Assembly: GCA_017621035.1 (NCBI GenBank)
Contig: JAGATY010000057.1
Coordinates: 1-51,839 of the forward strand
Direction: 5' to 3'
Source of the DNA: Bacteroides sp.
Lineage (GTDB): Bacteria; Bacteroidota; Bacteroidia; Bacteroidales; Bacteroidaceae
Length of the DNA: 51,839 nt
Shown: positions 7,806-17,864 of the stretch, one piece after another
Position numbering within the stretch: position 1 is the first letter of the stretch
Layout: each line of letters opens with the position of its first letter
The notes under the pieces: model-generated
The model's database searches: none
The model's input: the letters and a program-made list of their open reading frames with translations, nothing else
Told to the model about the DNA's origin: nothing
Program-made: the position numbers and the translations under genes

Positions 7806-7813
7806 CAAAGATA
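7806..7813 (-). promoter_or_regulatory. mutS promoter -7 box
   Basis: TATCTTTG on the minus strand, 15 bases upstream of the mutS ATG, matches TANNTTTG. The -33 element is weak (CTTG about 21 bases further upstream). The very short predicted leader of about 10 nt is unusual and could mean that translation starts at a downstream Met (M12). Confidence 0.6.
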
Positions 7814-7874
7814 GTGCTTCTCTGCGGAAAATGCCAAGGGGAGGGTGAAAAAGTTCCTAGGGAACCCTCGATAT

Positions 7875-7940
7875 GACCCTCGGCGACCTAAGGCCCGACC
7901 CTCGGCGACCTTCGGGGTCTAGGTCGCCGAGGGTCGTTTT
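7875..7940. repeat. 22-bp-period GC-rich repeat array with 16-bp hairpin, upstream of mutS
   Basis: GACCCTCGGCGACCT occurs at 7875 and 7897 (spacing 22) and in inverted form at 7921. The second and third copies form a perfect 16-bp stem (7896-7911 with 7921-7936) around a 9-nt loop, followed by TTTT on the plus strand. The same 22-bp unit recurs in opposite orientation upstream of metG (41435-41493). Confidence 0.85.
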
Positions 7941-7974
7941 AGTGGAAAGTTGAGAGTGGAAAGTAAAAAGTGAA

Positions 7975-8015
7975 GGGGCGAGAGGGAGAGCTTTTGACTC
8001 TCTTCCTCCCGCCCC
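7975..8015 (-). terminator. Probable terminator after sufS
   Basis: GGGGCG (7975-7980) pairs with CGCCCC (8010-8015), extended by an imperfect purine/pyrimidine stem (AGAGGGAGAG with CTCTCTTCCTCC). On the minus strand it is followed by TTCACTTTTTAC. It sits just after the sufS stop and would end the rimP-to-sufS run. Confidence 0.6.
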
Positions 8016-8024
8016 CTGTTTTTC

Positions 8025-9239
8025 TTAGAACATGCGGCTTACGCGCAAGATGCCGGCAACCAGTGCGTCAATCTCCTCCTTGGTGTTGTAGAGGCCGAAG
8101 GAGGCTCGGACGGTGCCTTCTATGCCGAGGCGTTGCATGAGGGGTTGTGCACAGTGGTGACCGGTGCGCACGGCAATGCCCAGACGGTCGAGCAGGGTGC
8201 CCATGTCGAAGTGATGGATGTTGCCTACCAGGAAGGAGATGACACTACCTTTCTGCTCGGCCTCGCCAAAGATGCGCATACCGGGTATCTGTTTCAGCTG
8301 CTCGGTGGCGTAGGTGGTCAGTTCATGCTCGTAGGCGGCAATCTGCTCCATGCCCAGGGCTGTTACGTAGTCCAGTGCGCGAGCCAGACCGGTGGTGCCG
8401 ATGTAGTCGGGTGTGCCGGCCTCAAACTTAAAGGGCAACTCGTTGAAGGTGGTCTTCTCGAAGGTGACGGTCTGAATCATCTCACCTCCACCCTGGTAGG
8501 GCGGCAGGCGGTCCAGCCACTCCTCCTTGCCATAGAGCACACCCACGCCGGTAGGGCCATACACCTTGTGACCGCTGAATACGTAGAAGTCGGCATCCAG
8601 CGCCTGTACATCTACTGGCATGTGCGGAATGCTCTGTGCACCATCTACCAGCACCGGTACGCCCTGGCTGTGGGCAAAGGCAATCATGCGTTCCACGGGG
8701 TTCACGGTGCCCAGCACGTTGCTCACGTGGGCCACGCTGACTAGGCGGGTACGGGGAGTGAAGAGCTTGCAGTACTCATCAAAAAGCAGTTCACCTCGGT
8801 CGTCCATGGGGATAACCTTGATGGCAATGCCCCGACGGGCTGCCATCAGCTGCCAGGGCACAATGTTGCTGTGGTGCTCCATGGTGGAGATGATGACCTC
8901 GTCGCCGGCCTGCATCTGTGACTCGCAGAAGCTGGAGGCCAGCAGGTTGATGCTTTCGGTGGTGCCCCGAGTGAAGACAATCTCATTGGTGCTGTGTGCA
9001 TGAATGAACTGGCGTACCGTTTCGCGGCTGCCCTCATGCAGCTCTGTTGCCTGCTGGGAGAGGAAGTGCACACCTCGGTGTACGTTGGCATTTACAGAGT
9101 AGTATTCGTCGGTCATGACCTCCACCACCTGACGTGGTTTCTGAGTGGTGGCACCGTTGTCCAGGTAGACCAGCGGCTTACCATACACCTGGCGGGAGAG
9201 GATGGGGAAGTCGTTACGAATGTTGCTTATATTGTACAT
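8025..9239 (-). CDS. sufS: Cysteine desulfurase SufS (class V aminotransferase fold)
   Basis: A PLP-dependent enzyme that takes sulfur from cysteine for Fe-S cluster assembly on SufB. Signature stretches are YLDNGATTQKP near the N-terminus, HRGVHFLSQQATE, the His that stacks on PLP in TMEHHSNIVPW, and the PLP lysine in FYVFSGHKVYGPTGVG. The active-site Cys loop is in VRTGHHCAQPLM, the short SufS-type loop. I choose the ATG at 9239 (404 residues, close to the usual length). A longer frame starts at 9269 but would overlap sufD by 17 bases and adds ten residues without similarity. It is the last gene of sufBCDS, 13 bases after the sufD stop. Confidence 0.96.
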   Translation of the reverse strand: MYNISNIRNDFPILSRQVYGKPLVYLDNGATTQKPRQVVEVMTDEYYSVNANVHRGVHFLSQQATELHEGSRETVRQFIHAHSTNEIVFTRGTTESINLLASSFCESQMQAGDEVIISTMEHHSNIVPWQLMAARRGIAIKVIPMDDRGELLFDEYCKLFTPRTRLVSVAHVSNVLGTVNPVERMIAFAHSQGVPVLVDGAQSIPHMPVDVQALDADFYVFSGHKVYGPTGVGVLYGKEEWLDRLPPYQGGGEMIQTVTFEKTTFNELPFKFEAGTPDYIGTTGLARALDYVTALGMEQIAAYEHELTTYATEQLKQIPGMRIFGEAEQKGSVISFLVGNIHHFDMGTLLDRLGIAVRTGHHCAQPLMQRLGIEGTVRASFGLYNTKEEIDALVAGILRVSRMF

Positions 9240-9252
9240 AGTAGTTAATTTA

Positions 9253-10632
9253 TCACTTACAGATGGCACAGCCGGAACACTTGTTCAACTCACCTCGGAA
9301 ACGTTTCTCTACCAGGAGGTGCAGGCGGTCTTTCAGGGCATCCAGGCGGATGGTGTCTACCACCTCGTTGACGAAGGCAAACATCAGCAGCAGTCGTGCC
9401 TCTTTCAGGCTGATGCCACGCTGGCGCATGTAGAAGAGGGCTGCCTCGTCCAGCTGACCTACGGTAGCTCCATGGCTACACTTCACGTCGTCGGCATATA
9501 TCTCCAGCTGAGGCTGGGTGTACATGCGTGCCTCACGGGTGGCGCAAAGGTTGCGGTTGGTCTGTTGGGAAGAGGTGTGCTGTGCATCGGGACGCACCAG
9601 TACCAGTCCGGCAAAAGCACCGGTGGCCTGTTCGTCGAGTACATATTTATATAACTCAGTGCTTTGGCAGTTGGGCACGGCATGGTCTATCATTGTATGG
9701 TTATCCACGTGCTGGTTCTTGTCGGCAATGGCCATTCCGCAGAGGTTCAGTTCGGCGTGCTCTCCGGCCAGGGTTACCTGTGTGGTGTTGCGGGTGGTGC
9801 CGTTGGTCAGCGTCATGCCGTTAATCAGTACATTGCTATTGGCAGCCTGCTTCACGTAGAGATTACTGAAGCGTACGGTGCTGGTGTGTGTCTCCTCCAG
9901 CTCGTAGAGGTCGAAGCAGGCATTCTCACCTATATAGGCCTCCACTACCTGTGTGGCCAGGAAGTTGACGTTGTCCATGGCGTGGTCGCACACCAACAGT
10001 CGGGCCTGTGCACCCTCTTCCAGGATAATCAGCACGCGACGGTTCACCAGGAAGTTGACGTCGGCACGCAGGATATTCACCAGCTGGATGGGTCTTTCCA
10101 CCACCACGTTCTTGGGTACATAGAGCAACACACCGTCTTGTGCAAAGGCTGTGTTGAAAGCTGTGATGCCATCTTTGGCTGTGTCGGCCAGCTTGGCATA
10201 GTGCTGTTTGATGAGTTCGGGGTGTTGTTCGGCTGCCTCCTTCAGGCTGCAGAAGAGTACTCCCTCGGGAAGTGAGGGGGTGGAGGAGGGGACGAGTTGG
10301 TGGGTTTGTTCCTTTGCCTGCTTGCCTGCCTTGTAGAAGCTGTCGTTCACTACAAAGTAGAGGGCGGTACTCATGTTGGGAACGTCACACTTGAACACTT
10401 CGTAGGGATTGACAGGAATCTCCAACCGATTCAGATTCAGGCCATAGTCCGGCTCAAAGAACTTACCTGCATCGGTGTATTTATACTTCTCATCCTTGCG
10501 GGTAGGGAATCCCTGCCGCTCAAAGTCAGCAAAGGCAGCTGCACGTGGAGCGTTCAACGCCTCCGCACTGTGCTTGCAAATCATCGCCTCGGTTTGTGCA
10601 AACAGGTCTATGTATTGTTGTTCTGGTTTCAT
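9253..10632 (-). CDS. sufD: Fe-S cluster assembly protein SufD
   Basis: 459 residues with the SufB/SufD core. The right-handed beta-helix region covers about residues 150-400 (NVVVERPIQLVNILRAD, ARLLVCDHAMDNVNFL). The typical C-terminal block includes CSHGATVGQLDEAALFYM, followed by RGISLKEARLLLMFAFVNEVV. The conserved His of SufD is in KCSHGATVG. SufD partners SufB and the ATPase SufC as the SufBC2D scaffold that builds [4Fe-4S]/[2Fe-2S] clusters. The extreme C-terminus, CSGCAICK, carries three extra Cys whose role is unknown. It starts 49 bases after sufC and overlaps no neighbour if sufS begins at 9239. Confidence 0.95.
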   Translation of the reverse strand: MKPEQQYIDLFAQTEAMICKHSAEALNAPRAAAFADFERQGFPTRKDEKYKYTDAGKFFEPDYGLNLNRLEIPVNPYEVFKCDVPNMSTALYFVVNDSFYKAGKQAKEQTHQLVPSSTPSLPEGVLFCSLKEAAEQHPELIKQHYAKLADTAKDGITAFNTAFAQDGVLLYVPKNVVVERPIQLVNILRADVNFLVNRRVLIILEEGAQARLLVCDHAMDNVNFLATQVVEAYIGENACFDLYELEETHTSTVRFSNLYVKQAANSNVLINGMTLTNGTTRNTTQVTLAGEHAELNLCGMAIADKNQHVDNHTMIDHAVPNCQSTELYKYVLDEQATGAFAGLVLVRPDAQHTSSQQTNRNLCATREARMYTQPQLEIYADDVKCSHGATVGQLDEAALFYMRQRGISLKEARLLLMFAFVNEVVDTIRLDALKDRLHLLVEKRFRGELNKCSGCAICK

Positions 10633-10681
10633 GTTCTTACGGTTTATCCTTCAGACATTTACATGCTGTCCGAACAATAGT

Positions 10682-11434
10682 TTATTCACTTACTTCTTTC
10701 TTGATCCAGTCGAAGCCGCGCTTTTCAATTTCTTGTGCCAAGTCGGGACCACCGGTTTTCACAATGCGACCATTCAGTAGCACGTGTACAATGTCGGGCT
10801 TCAGGTAATCAAGCAGTCGCTGATAGTGGGTAATGACCATGGCCGAGGTCTGCGGTGTGCGCAACTTGTTAAATCCTTCAGCAACAATGCGTAGGGCATC
10901 TACGTCCAGTCCGGAGTCTGTCTCGTCCAAGATAGCAAAGGTCGGTTCCAGCATGGCCATCTGGAAGATTTCGTTCCGCTTCTTCTCGCCCCCACTGAAT
11001 CCCTCATTCACACTGCGGTTGGCCAGCTTGTTGTCCAGCTCCACGATGGCACGTTTCTCACGCATCAGCTTCAGAAACTCGGAAGCAGAGAGGGCTGGCA
11101 GGTGACGGTACTTGCGTTGCTCGTTGACTGCAGCGCGCATGAAGTTGACCATGGAGACTCCCGGAATTTCTACCGGTGTTTGGAATGAAAGGAAGATGCC
11201 TTCGTGTGCCCGATCCTCAGGGCTCATGGCCAGTAGGTCTTTCCCGTTGAAGGTGACGGTGCCTTTTGTCACCTCGTAAGCCGGATGACCGACAAGCACA
11301 TTGCTCAGCGTGCTTTTACCGGCTCCATTCTGTCCCATCAGTGCATGAACCTCACCGTCGTTAATCGTCAGATTGATGCCTTTCAATATCTCTTTGCCAT
11401 TGATGCTGGCATGTAAGTCTTTAATCTCTAACAT
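10682..11434 (-). CDS. sufC: Fe-S cluster assembly ATPase SufC
   Basis: A 250-residue ABC-type ATPase without membrane domain. It has Walker A GQNGAGKSTLSNVL, the SufC-type signature NEGFSGGEKKRNEI, Walker B FAILDETDSGLDVDAL, and the switch His in MVITHYQRLL. ATP binding by the SufC dimer reshapes the SufB-SufD heterodimer during cluster assembly. It lies between sufB (77-base gap) and sufD, on the same strand. Confidence 0.97.
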   Translation of the reverse strand: MLEIKDLHASINGKEILKGINLTINDGEVHALMGQNGAGKSTLSNVLVGHPAYEVTKGTVTFNGKDLLAMSPEDRAHEGIFLSFQTPVEIPGVSMVNFMRAAVNEQRKYRHLPALSASEFLKLMREKRAIVELDNKLANRSVNEGFSGGEKKRNEIFQMAMLEPTFAILDETDSGLDVDALRIVAEGFNKLRTPQTSAMVITHYQRLLDYLKPDIVHVLLNGRIVKTGGPDLAQEIEKRGFDWIKKEVSE

Positions 11435-11511
11435 AATATTCTTTGGTTACGATTCTCGGTCTCCTTGGTTCTTACCGCCGGTTGCCGGGAATCAGCATTC
11501 ATAAATCATCA

Positions 11512-12963
11512 TTATCCCACACTGCCTTCCAAGGAGATGGTCAACAGCTTCTGTGCTTCCACGGCAAACTCCATGGGCAACTTGTTGATAACCTCTTTGG
11601 CATATCCGTTAACAATCAGACCTACAGCATCTTCGGTAGAGATGCCTCGCTGATTGCAGTAGAATATTTGGTCTTCACTAATCTTGCTGGTTGTTGCTTC
11701 ATGTTCCACAATGGCTGTCTCATTGTGGATGTCCATGTAGGGGAAGGTGTGTGCTCCGCACTTGTCGCCTAGTAGCAGAGAGTCGCATTGGCTGTAGTTG
11801 CGGGCATTGTCTGCTTTGGCAGATACACGTACCAGTCCGCGGTAGGAGTTCTCACTGCGTCCGGCAGAGATACCCTTGCTGACAATGGTGCTTCGGGTAT
11901 TCTTTCCCAAATGTATCATCTTGGTACCGGTATCAGCCTGCTGGAAGTTGTTGGTGACGGCTACACTGTAGAACTCGGCAACTGAATTATCACCACTCAG
12001 AATACATGAGGGATATTTCCAAGTGATGGCACTGCCTGTTTCCACCTGTGTCCACGATAGTTTGCTGTCTACCCCTTTACAGTGTCCGCGTTTAGTCACA
12101 AAGTTATAGACACCACCTTTGCCTTCTGCATCACCGGGGTACCAGTTCTGCACGGTGCTGTATTTAACCTCGGCACGGTCGTGAACCACAATCTCTACGA
12201 TGGCAGCATGAAGCTGGTTCTCGTCGCGCATAGGGGCAGTACACCCCTCTAGGTAGGAAACATAGGAATCGTCATCTGCCACAATCAGGGTACGCTCAAA
12301 CTGTCCTGTGTTGGCAGCGTTGATGCGAAAGTAGGTGGATAGCTCCATGGGGCAGCGTACACCTTTAGGAATGTAGACAAAAGAACCGTCGGAGAAGACT
12401 GCTGAGTTGAGTGCAGCAAAGAAATTGTCGCGGTAGCCTACTACTGAGCCTAGGTATTTCTGTACCAAATCGGGGTGTTCTTTTACTGCCTCGCTGAAGG
12501 AGCAGAAGATTATGCCTTTCTCCATCAGGGTCTCCTTAAAGGTAGTCTTTACAGATACTGAGTCCATGACTGCATCCACGGCCATTCCACTCAGTGCCAT
12601 TTGCTCTTCTAGAGGAATACCTAATTTATTAAATGTCTTCACCAGTTCCGGATCTACCTCGTCCATTGTTTTCGGTCCCTCTTTCTTCTTGGTGGGGTCT
12701 GCATAGTACGAGATGGCCTGGTAGTCAATCTCCGGAATACGTAAGTGTGCCCAGGTGGGCATCTCCAACGTTAACCAATGGCGGTAAGCCTTTAAGCGGA
12801 ACTCCAGCAGCCACTCCGGTTCACCTTTCTTTGAAGAGATGAGACGGATGACATCTTCATTTAACCCCTTTTCGATGATGTCGGTATGCACGTCGGTGGT
12901 GAAGCCATATTTGTACTTCTCCTGCGTAAGCTCCTTTACATATTTATTAGGTTCTTCTTGCAT
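11512..12963 (-). CDS. sufB: Fe-S cluster assembly scaffold SufB
   Basis: 483 residues, normal length. Recognisable blocks are [54 protein letters not shown], and the C-terminal block [20 protein letters not shown]. The active Cys used for sulfur/iron handling corresponds to the Cys in [19 protein letters not shown]. SufB receives sulfur from SufS (directly or via a SufE/SufU partner not seen here) and assembles the cluster with SufC and SufD. Its ATG overlaps the cvpA stop by one base (TAATG), which couples it to cvpA. Confidence 0.97.
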   Translation of the reverse strand: MQEEPNKYVKELTQEKYKYGFTTDVHTDIIEKGLNEDVIRLISSKKGEPEWLLEFRLKAYRHWLTLEMPTWAHLRIPEIDYQAISYYADPTKKKEGPKTMDEVDPELVKTFNKLGIPLEEQMALSGMAVDAVMDSVSVKTTFKETLMEKGIIFCSFSEAVKEHPDLVQKYLGSVVGYRDNFFAALNSAVFSDGSFVYIPKGVRCPMELSTYFRINAANTGQFERTLIVADDDSYVSYLEGCTAPMRDENQLHAAIVEIVVHDRAEVKYSTVQNWYPGDAEGKGGVYNFVTKRGHCKGVDSKLSWTQVETGSAITWKYPSCILSGDNSVAEFYSVAVTNNFQQADTGTKMIHLGKNTRSTIVSKGISAGRSENSYRGLVRVSAKADNARNYSQCDSLLLGDKCGAHTFPYMDIHNETAIVEHEATTSKISEDQIFYCNQRGISTEDAVGLIVNGYAKEVINKLPMEFAVEAQKLLTISLEGSVG

Positions 12964-13466
12964 TACTCATTCAATATTTGTTCTGTAACATGCTTTGCTG
13001 CAGGAAAGAAGATGCCAGCAAAGCTTTCCATGGGATAGTATAACACAGATTCACTCTTGCTTGTTTGGGATATCAGGGCATTGTCTGCATCTACAAACTC
13101 AATCACGCTTATCAAGATGCTAGTCAATAGCAGATATTTCAAGGCTCCCAGTCCGGCACCCAACCATCTGTTCAGCCACCCTAAAGAGATGGCTTCCATG
13201 GCTTTGGTCAGCAGTGAAGCAATCAGGCTGAACGCCAGCGGTACTGCAATCCAGATGCCGACAAAGGCTACTACTTGTGCCAAAGTCATTGAATCATTCA
13301 GCACAGGTGAGAGCTTCTCTGCAAGGCCTTCATATAGGACTTTTGCTGCCAGCAGGCCGACTACCAGCCCCAGTAGGGTTGCCAACTGTTTGATGAACCC
13401 TTTCATGAATCCTGATATTGCGCCCAGGCCTATAATAACAAGAATAATGATATCTATAATCGCCAT
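12963..13466 (-). CDS. CvpA family inner-membrane protein
   Basis: 167 residues with four predicted membrane helices. The N-terminal pair is around [18 protein letters not shown] and [15 protein letters not shown]. The glycine-rich turn [15 protein letters not shown] is characteristic of the CvpA/colicin V production family. In this family the protein affects envelope and stress phenotypes and has no agreed molecular function. Its stop codon overlaps the sufB start, placing it in the infB-suf run. I see no promoter box in the 116-base gap to infB, so it is probably transcribed from the rimP promoter or from an unrecognised site. Confidence 0.9.
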   Translation of the reverse strand: MAIIDIIILVIIGLGAISGFMKGFIKQLATLLGLVVGLLAAKVLYEGLAEKLSPVLNDSMTLAQVVAFVGIWIAVPLAFSLIASLLTKAMEAISLGWLNRWLGAGLGALKYLLLTSILISVIEFVDADNALISQTSKSESVLYYPMESFAGIFFPAAKHVTEQILNE

Positions 13467-13582
13467 ATGCTTAAACTAGAAATGGATAATTGATAATTGA
13501 CAATCCGTTATCATCAATCATCAACTATCCATTCTTTATTATATTGCGGATTGTTCTAAGAAGTGTAGTCAGTTATCCATCA

Positions 13583-16492
13583 TTAAAGAGTCTGCTTCAC
13601 TTCTATTTCCTCAAATGTTTCAATGATGTCATTCACTTTGATGTCATTGCAGTTGGTCAGGCTGATACCACACTCAAAATTGGTTCCTACCTCTTTCACG
13701 TCATCTTTGAAACGTTTCAAAGCATTGATGCTTCCGGTAAAGATAACAATACCGTCACGAATCAAGCGTGCTTTGTCGGTACGTTTCACCTTTCCGGTCT
13801 TCACCATAGCACCGGCTACCATACCCACCTTGCTGATGTTGAATACCTCGCGAACTTCGATGGTGGCAGTTACCTGTTCTTTCAGTGTCGGTGCCAACAT
13901 TCCTTCCATAGCAGCCTTAACCTCCTCGATGGCATCATAGATAACCGAATATTTACGGATGTCTACACCATCTTGCTCAGCTAACTTGGCGGCAGATCCG
14001 GAAGGACGAACTTGGAAACCTACGATGATTGCATCTGAAGCAGCTGCCAATGTAACGTCTGATTCTGAAATCTGACCAACACCTTTGTGAATAACGTTCA
14101 CCTGGATTTGTTCTGTAGAAAGCTTGATTAACGAGTCACTCAACGCTTCAACCGAACCGTCTACGTCACCCTTCACAATCACGTTCAACTCATGGAAGTC
14201 ACCCAAAGCCAAGCGACGGCCAACTTCATCCAAGGTCAACATCTTCTGTGTACGTAAGCCTTGTTCACGCTGCAACTGTTCACGCTTGTTGGCAACCTCA
14301 CGTGCTTCTTGATCAGTTTCAAATACATGGAATGTATCACCTGCAGCAGGGGCACCGTTCAAACCAAGTATCAATACAGGTTCTGCCGGACCGGCCTCCT
14401 TTACACGCTGGTTACGTTCGTTGAACATTGCCTTTACCTTACCATAATGGGTACCGGCTAAAACAATGTCTCCTACTTTCAATGTACCATTTGATACCAA
14501 CACTGTAGCCACATAGCCACGGCCTTTATCCAAAGATGATTCAATGATAGAGCCGGTTGCATTACGGTTAGGATTAGCCTTCAGTTCCAACATTTCAGCT
14601 TCCAGTAATACCTTTTCCATCAATTCGTCCACGCCTAGACCTTTCTTGGCAGAGATGTCTTGTGACTGGTATTTACCACCCCATTCTTCTACCAGGAAGT
14701 TCATGGCAGCCAGTTCTTCCTTAATTTTGTCCGGGTTGGCAGCAGGCTTATCAATTTTATTGATGGCAAACACAATGGGAACCCCTGCTGCCATAGCATG
14801 ATTGATAGCTTCTTTAGTTTGGGGCATTACATTATCATCGGCAGCAACAATGATGATAGCAATATCTGTAACCTTTGCGCCGCGGGCACGCATGGCTGTA
14901 AACGCTTCGTGACCGGGAGTATCCAAGAAAGTAATCTTACGACCGTCTTCCAAAGTTACGTGGTAAGCACCAATATGTTGTGTGATACCACCGGCCTCAC
15001 CGGCAATTACATTGGCTTTACGAATGTAGTCAAGCAGTGAAGTCTTACCGTGGTCTACGTGTCCCATAACGGTGACAATGGGGGCGCGAGGCTGCAAATC
15101 TTCTTCTGCGTCTTCTTCCTCTACAATAGCTTGTGACACTTCTGCACTGACATATTCGGTCTTGAATCCAAATTCTTCAGCTACCAGATTGATGGTTTCT
15201 GCATCCAAACGCTGGTTGATGGAAACCATGATGCCGACACTCATACAAGTAGCAATGACTTGTGTCACGCTGATGTCCATCATATTCGCAAGCTCGTTGG
15301 CTGTTACAAATTCTGTCAGTTTCAGAATCTTGCTTTCTTCCATTTCTTGGTTTGCCAACTCGTTCATACGGTCAGCAGCCAGTTCACGTTTTTCCTTGCG
15401 ATATTTGGCTCCCTTATTCTTGCCTTTAGAGGTTAAACGAGCCAGTGTTTCTTTCACTTGCTTTGCAACATCTTCTTCGCTAACCTCTTGCTTTACTACT
15501 GGTTTCTTGAAGCGGTCTTTATTTTTCTTGCTGTTGCCAGCTTGTTGCTCTTTGTTTCCTTTCGGACGCTCGTTGCTCTGTTGGAAGTTTGAAACACTAT
15601 TGATATCGACTTTCTCCTTGTTGATGCGGGCACGTTTTTTCTTGCCGCCTACCTCTCCATCTTTGAAGTCTTTTTGTTGCTTGTTATCTTCACGACGGAT
15701 TTCCTTGATGATGGCCTCCTTCATCTGCTTCCGCTGGTCTTGACGCAACTTTTCTTTCTCTTCACGCTCTTTGCGCTTTTCTTCCTTTGTCTTCTTCTTT
15801 GGACGGGTAGACTGGTTCAATGCAGCCAAGTCAATCTGACCGATAACATTGATTTTAGAGACAAATTCTGTCTGACGGATTTTGAAAACCTCTTCTTTCG
15901 GTTCCTCAACAGTTTCCTCTTTTGGTTCTTCTGTCTCTACGGGTTCTTCCACTTCAGTTACTGCCGGTTCTTCTGTCGGTTTCACCTCTTCTTTTACCTC
16001 AGTTGCTGTAGCTATCGGTTCTTCAGTCTTAGCTTCTTCTGTTTTCTCAGGTTGAGCTTCTTCTGTAATTACCGATTTCTGTACAGGCACTTCTGTCGTC
16101 TTATCTTCTTTCGGTTGTTCCTTTTCAGAAGTAGACGGCTTACGGTTGAACTTATCCAAGTCAATCTTTCCTACTTGTTTGAACTTAGGACGTGCATCTT
16201 CCGGCACCACAGTCTTAATTTCTTCTTGCTTGGGCGCTTCTTGCTCATAGCCATCAATAGCTACTGATGCTTTATTTCGTTCTTTGCTTTGACGCTCTTG
16301 ACTGAAACGCTCCGATTTCATCTTCAAATCTTTATCGGTGCTGAATTCTTTTTTGAGCAATTCAAACTGTTCGTCAGTAATCTTGGTATTCGGATTTGCC
16401 TCTACGGTAAAACCTTTCTTTTGTAAGAATTCGACAGCTGTCGTAATTCCCACATTCAAATCTCTTGTTACTTTATTTAACCTTATAGTCAT
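13583..16492 (-). CDS. infB: Translation initiation factor IF-2
   Basis: 969 residues. The N-terminus ([16 protein letters not shown]) is the small IF2_N fold. Residues about 75-380 are low-complexity: acidic Glu/Thr/Pro/Val-rich, then Lys/Arg-rich. A second IF2_N block ([18 protein letters not shown]) follows. The GTPase domain has G1 [15 protein letters not shown]2 region GGITQHIG, G3 DTPGHEAF, G4 NKIDKP and G5 SAKKGLG. Domains II-IV complete the protein and bind fMet-tRNA. IF-2 brings initiator tRNA to the 30S subunit. It is third in rimP-nusA-infB, the conserved order in many bacteria. The acidic linker is unlike the rest in composition and likely disordered. Confidence 0.98.
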   Translation of the reverse strand: MTIRLNKVTRDLNVGITTAVEFLQKKGFTVEANPNTKITDEQFELLKKEFSTDKDLKMKSERFSQERQSKERNKASVAIDGYEQEAPKQEEIKTVVPEDARPKFKQVGKIDLDKFNRKPSTSEKEQPKEDKTTEVPVQKSVITEEAQPEKTEEAKTEEPIATATEVKEEVKPTEEPAVTEVEEPVETEEPKEETVEEPKEEVFKIRQTEFVSKINVIGQIDLAALNQSTRPKKKTKEEKRKEREEKEKLRQDQRKQMKEAIIKEIRREDNKQQKDFKDGEVGGKKKRARINKEKVDINSVSNFQQSNERPKGNKEQQAGNSKKNKDRFKKPVVKQEVSEEDVAKQVKETLARLTSKGKNKGAKYRKEKRELAADRMNELANQEMEESKILKLTEFVTANELANMMDISVTQVIATCMSVGIMVSINQRLDAETINLVAEEFGFKTEYVSAEVSQAIVEEEDAEEDLQPRAPIVTVMGHVDHGKTSLLDYIRKANVIAGEAGGITQHIGAYHVTLEDGRKITFLDTPGHEAFTAMRARGAKVTDIAIIIVAADDNVMPQTKEAINHAMAAGVPIVFAINKIDKPAANPDKIKEELAAMNFLVEEWGGKYQSQDISAKKGLGVDELMEKVLLEAEMLELKANPNRNATGSIIESSLDKGRGYVATVLVSNGTLKVGDIVLAGTHYGKVKAMFNERNQRVKEAGPAEPVLILGLNGAPAAGDTFHVFETDQEAREVANKREQLQREQGLRTQKMLTLDEVGRRLALGDFHELNVIVKGDVDGSVEALSDSLIKLSTEQIQVNVIHKGVGQISESDVTLAAASDAIIVGFQVRPSGSAAKLAEQDGVDIRKYSVIYDAIEEVKAAMEGMLAPTLKEQVTATIEVREVFNISKVGMVAGAMVKTGKVKRTDKARLIRDGIVIFTGSINALKRFKDDVKEVGTNFECGISLTNCNDIKVNDIIETFEEIEVKQTL

Positions 16493-16514
16493 ATTTCTCT
16501 ATTATGAATCACAA

Positions 16515-16581
16515 ATTATGAATTATAAACCGTGAACTATGAATCCATTGCACTTCCGAAAGTCCATTTATAATTCATAAT
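16515..16581. repeat. Inverted repeat between nusA and infB
   Basis: ATTATGAATTATAAA (16515-16529) and its exact reverse complement (16567-16581) could form a 15-bp AT-only stem with a 37-nt loop in the nusA-infB intercistronic region. Related ATTATGAAT words lie next to it. It has no T-run and is too AT-rich to be a classic terminator. Confidence 0.75.
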
Positions 16582-16600
16582 TCATAACCCAACTGTATTT

Positions 16601-17860
16601 TTATTCTTCTTCAAACTCCTGTTTCAAAATGCGTAATACTTCATCAACCGTTTCCTCCTCAAGGTCGGTTTTTTCGATCAGCATTTCACGTGGAGCATTC
16701 AATACAGACTTGGCGGTATCGATACCGATAGCTTTGATGGCATCAATTACCCAACCGTCTATTTCGTCACGGAATTCATCCAAGTAGATATCTTCATCTT
16801 CAGTTGCCTCATCCAATTCACGGAATACGTCAATTGTATATTCGGTCAGCATGCTGGCGAGTTTGATGTTCAAACCACCTTTACCGATGGCCAGAGAAAC
16901 TTCTTCCGGACGCAGGAAGACCTCTGCTTTACGTTCTTCTTCGTTCAGACGGATAGAAGAAATCTTCGCGGGACTCAATGCGCGTTGAATAAACAGCTGA
17001 ATGTTGGATGTGTAGTTAATGACATCAATGTTTTCATTGCGAAGCTCACGCACAATACCATGGATTCGGCTACCCTTTACGCCTACACATGCTCCTACCG
17101 GGTCAACGCGGTCATCGTAACTTTCTACGGCAATCTTTGCACGCTCACCCGGGATGCGAGCTATTTTACGAATCGTAATCAATCCGTCGTTGATTTCAGG
17201 TACTTCCATTTCAAACAAACGTTGCAAGAACATGGGTGATGTACGGCTGAGGATAATCTTCGGATTGTTGTTTTTATTGTCCACACGAGCTACTACGGCA
17301 CGAGCTGCTTCACCTTTGCGATAGAAATCACTGGGGATTTGCTCATTCTTCGGTAACAACAATTCATTACCCTCGTCATCAATGAGCAACATTTCTTTCT
17401 TCCAGATTTGATACACCTCTGCACTTATGATAGTACCTACCTTATCAATATACTTATTATATAAGCTATCTTTCTCCAGTTCCAGAATTTTGGATGCAAG
17501 TGTTTGACGCAAATTCAGAATAGCACGACGGCCAAATTTTGCAAAGTTTACTTCATCTGTTACTTCCTCACCTACTTCATAAGAAGCATCAATCTTTTGT
17601 GCTTCGCTCAATGGAATTTGCAGATTTGAGTTCTCCAAGTCTTCATCGGCAACCACTTCACGGTTGCGCCAAATTTCAAAGTCACCCTTATCCGGGTTTA
17701 CAATCACATCATAATTTTCATCGGTACCGAACATCTTTGCAATTACGCTGCGGAAAGATTCTTCCAGCACGCTAACCATTGTGGTGCGGTCGATATTCTT
17801 CAGTTCTTTAAATTCCGAAAAAGTATCTATCAAGCTAACAGTTTCTTGTTTTTTGGCCAT
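16601..17860 (-). CDS. nusA: Transcription elongation/termination factor NusA
   Basis: 419 residues. The N-terminal RNA-polymerase-binding domain covers about residues 1-125 (SVLEESFRSVIAKMFG is its core helix). An S1 domain follows at about 130-200, then two KH domains (DPVGACVGVKGSRIHGIV and EVSLAIGKGGLNIKLAS). A C-terminal helical segment with EMLIEKTDLEEETVDEVL ends the protein. It lacks the acidic repeats of E. coli NusA, as usual outside Proteobacteria. NusA stimulates pausing, termination and antitermination complexes. It could therefore interact with the NusG paralogue UpxY encoded at 2.1-2.7 kb, and it could act on its own operon leader; both are inference. It starts 4 bases after rimP. 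Confidence 0.98.
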   Translation of the reverse strand: MAKKQETVSLIDTFSEFKELKNIDRTTMVSVLEESFRSVIAKMFGTDENYDVIVNPDKGDFEIWRNREVVADEDLENSNLQIPLSEAQKIDASYEVGEEVTDEVNFAKFGRRAILNLRQTLASKILELEKDSLYNKYIDKVGTIISAEVYQIWKKEMLLIDDEGNELLLPKNEQIPSDFYRKGEAARAVVARVDNKNNNPKIILSRTSPMFLQRLFEMEVPEINDGLITIRKIARIPGERAKIAVESYDDRVDPVGACVGVKGSRIHGIVRELRNENIDVINYTSNIQLFIQRALSPAKISSIRLNEEERKAEVFLRPEEVSLAIGKGGLNIKLASMLTEYTIDVFRELDEATEDEDIYLDEFRDEIDGWVIDAIKAIGIDTAKSVLNAPREMLIEKTDLEEETVDEVLRILKQEFEEE

Positions 17861-17864
17861 AGTC

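Noticed and set aside
13467-13582. Promoter for cvpA-sufBCDS in the infB-cvpA gap
   Set aside because: No TANNTTTG on the minus strand; only imperfect AT-rich inverted words (ATGGATA/TATCCAT).
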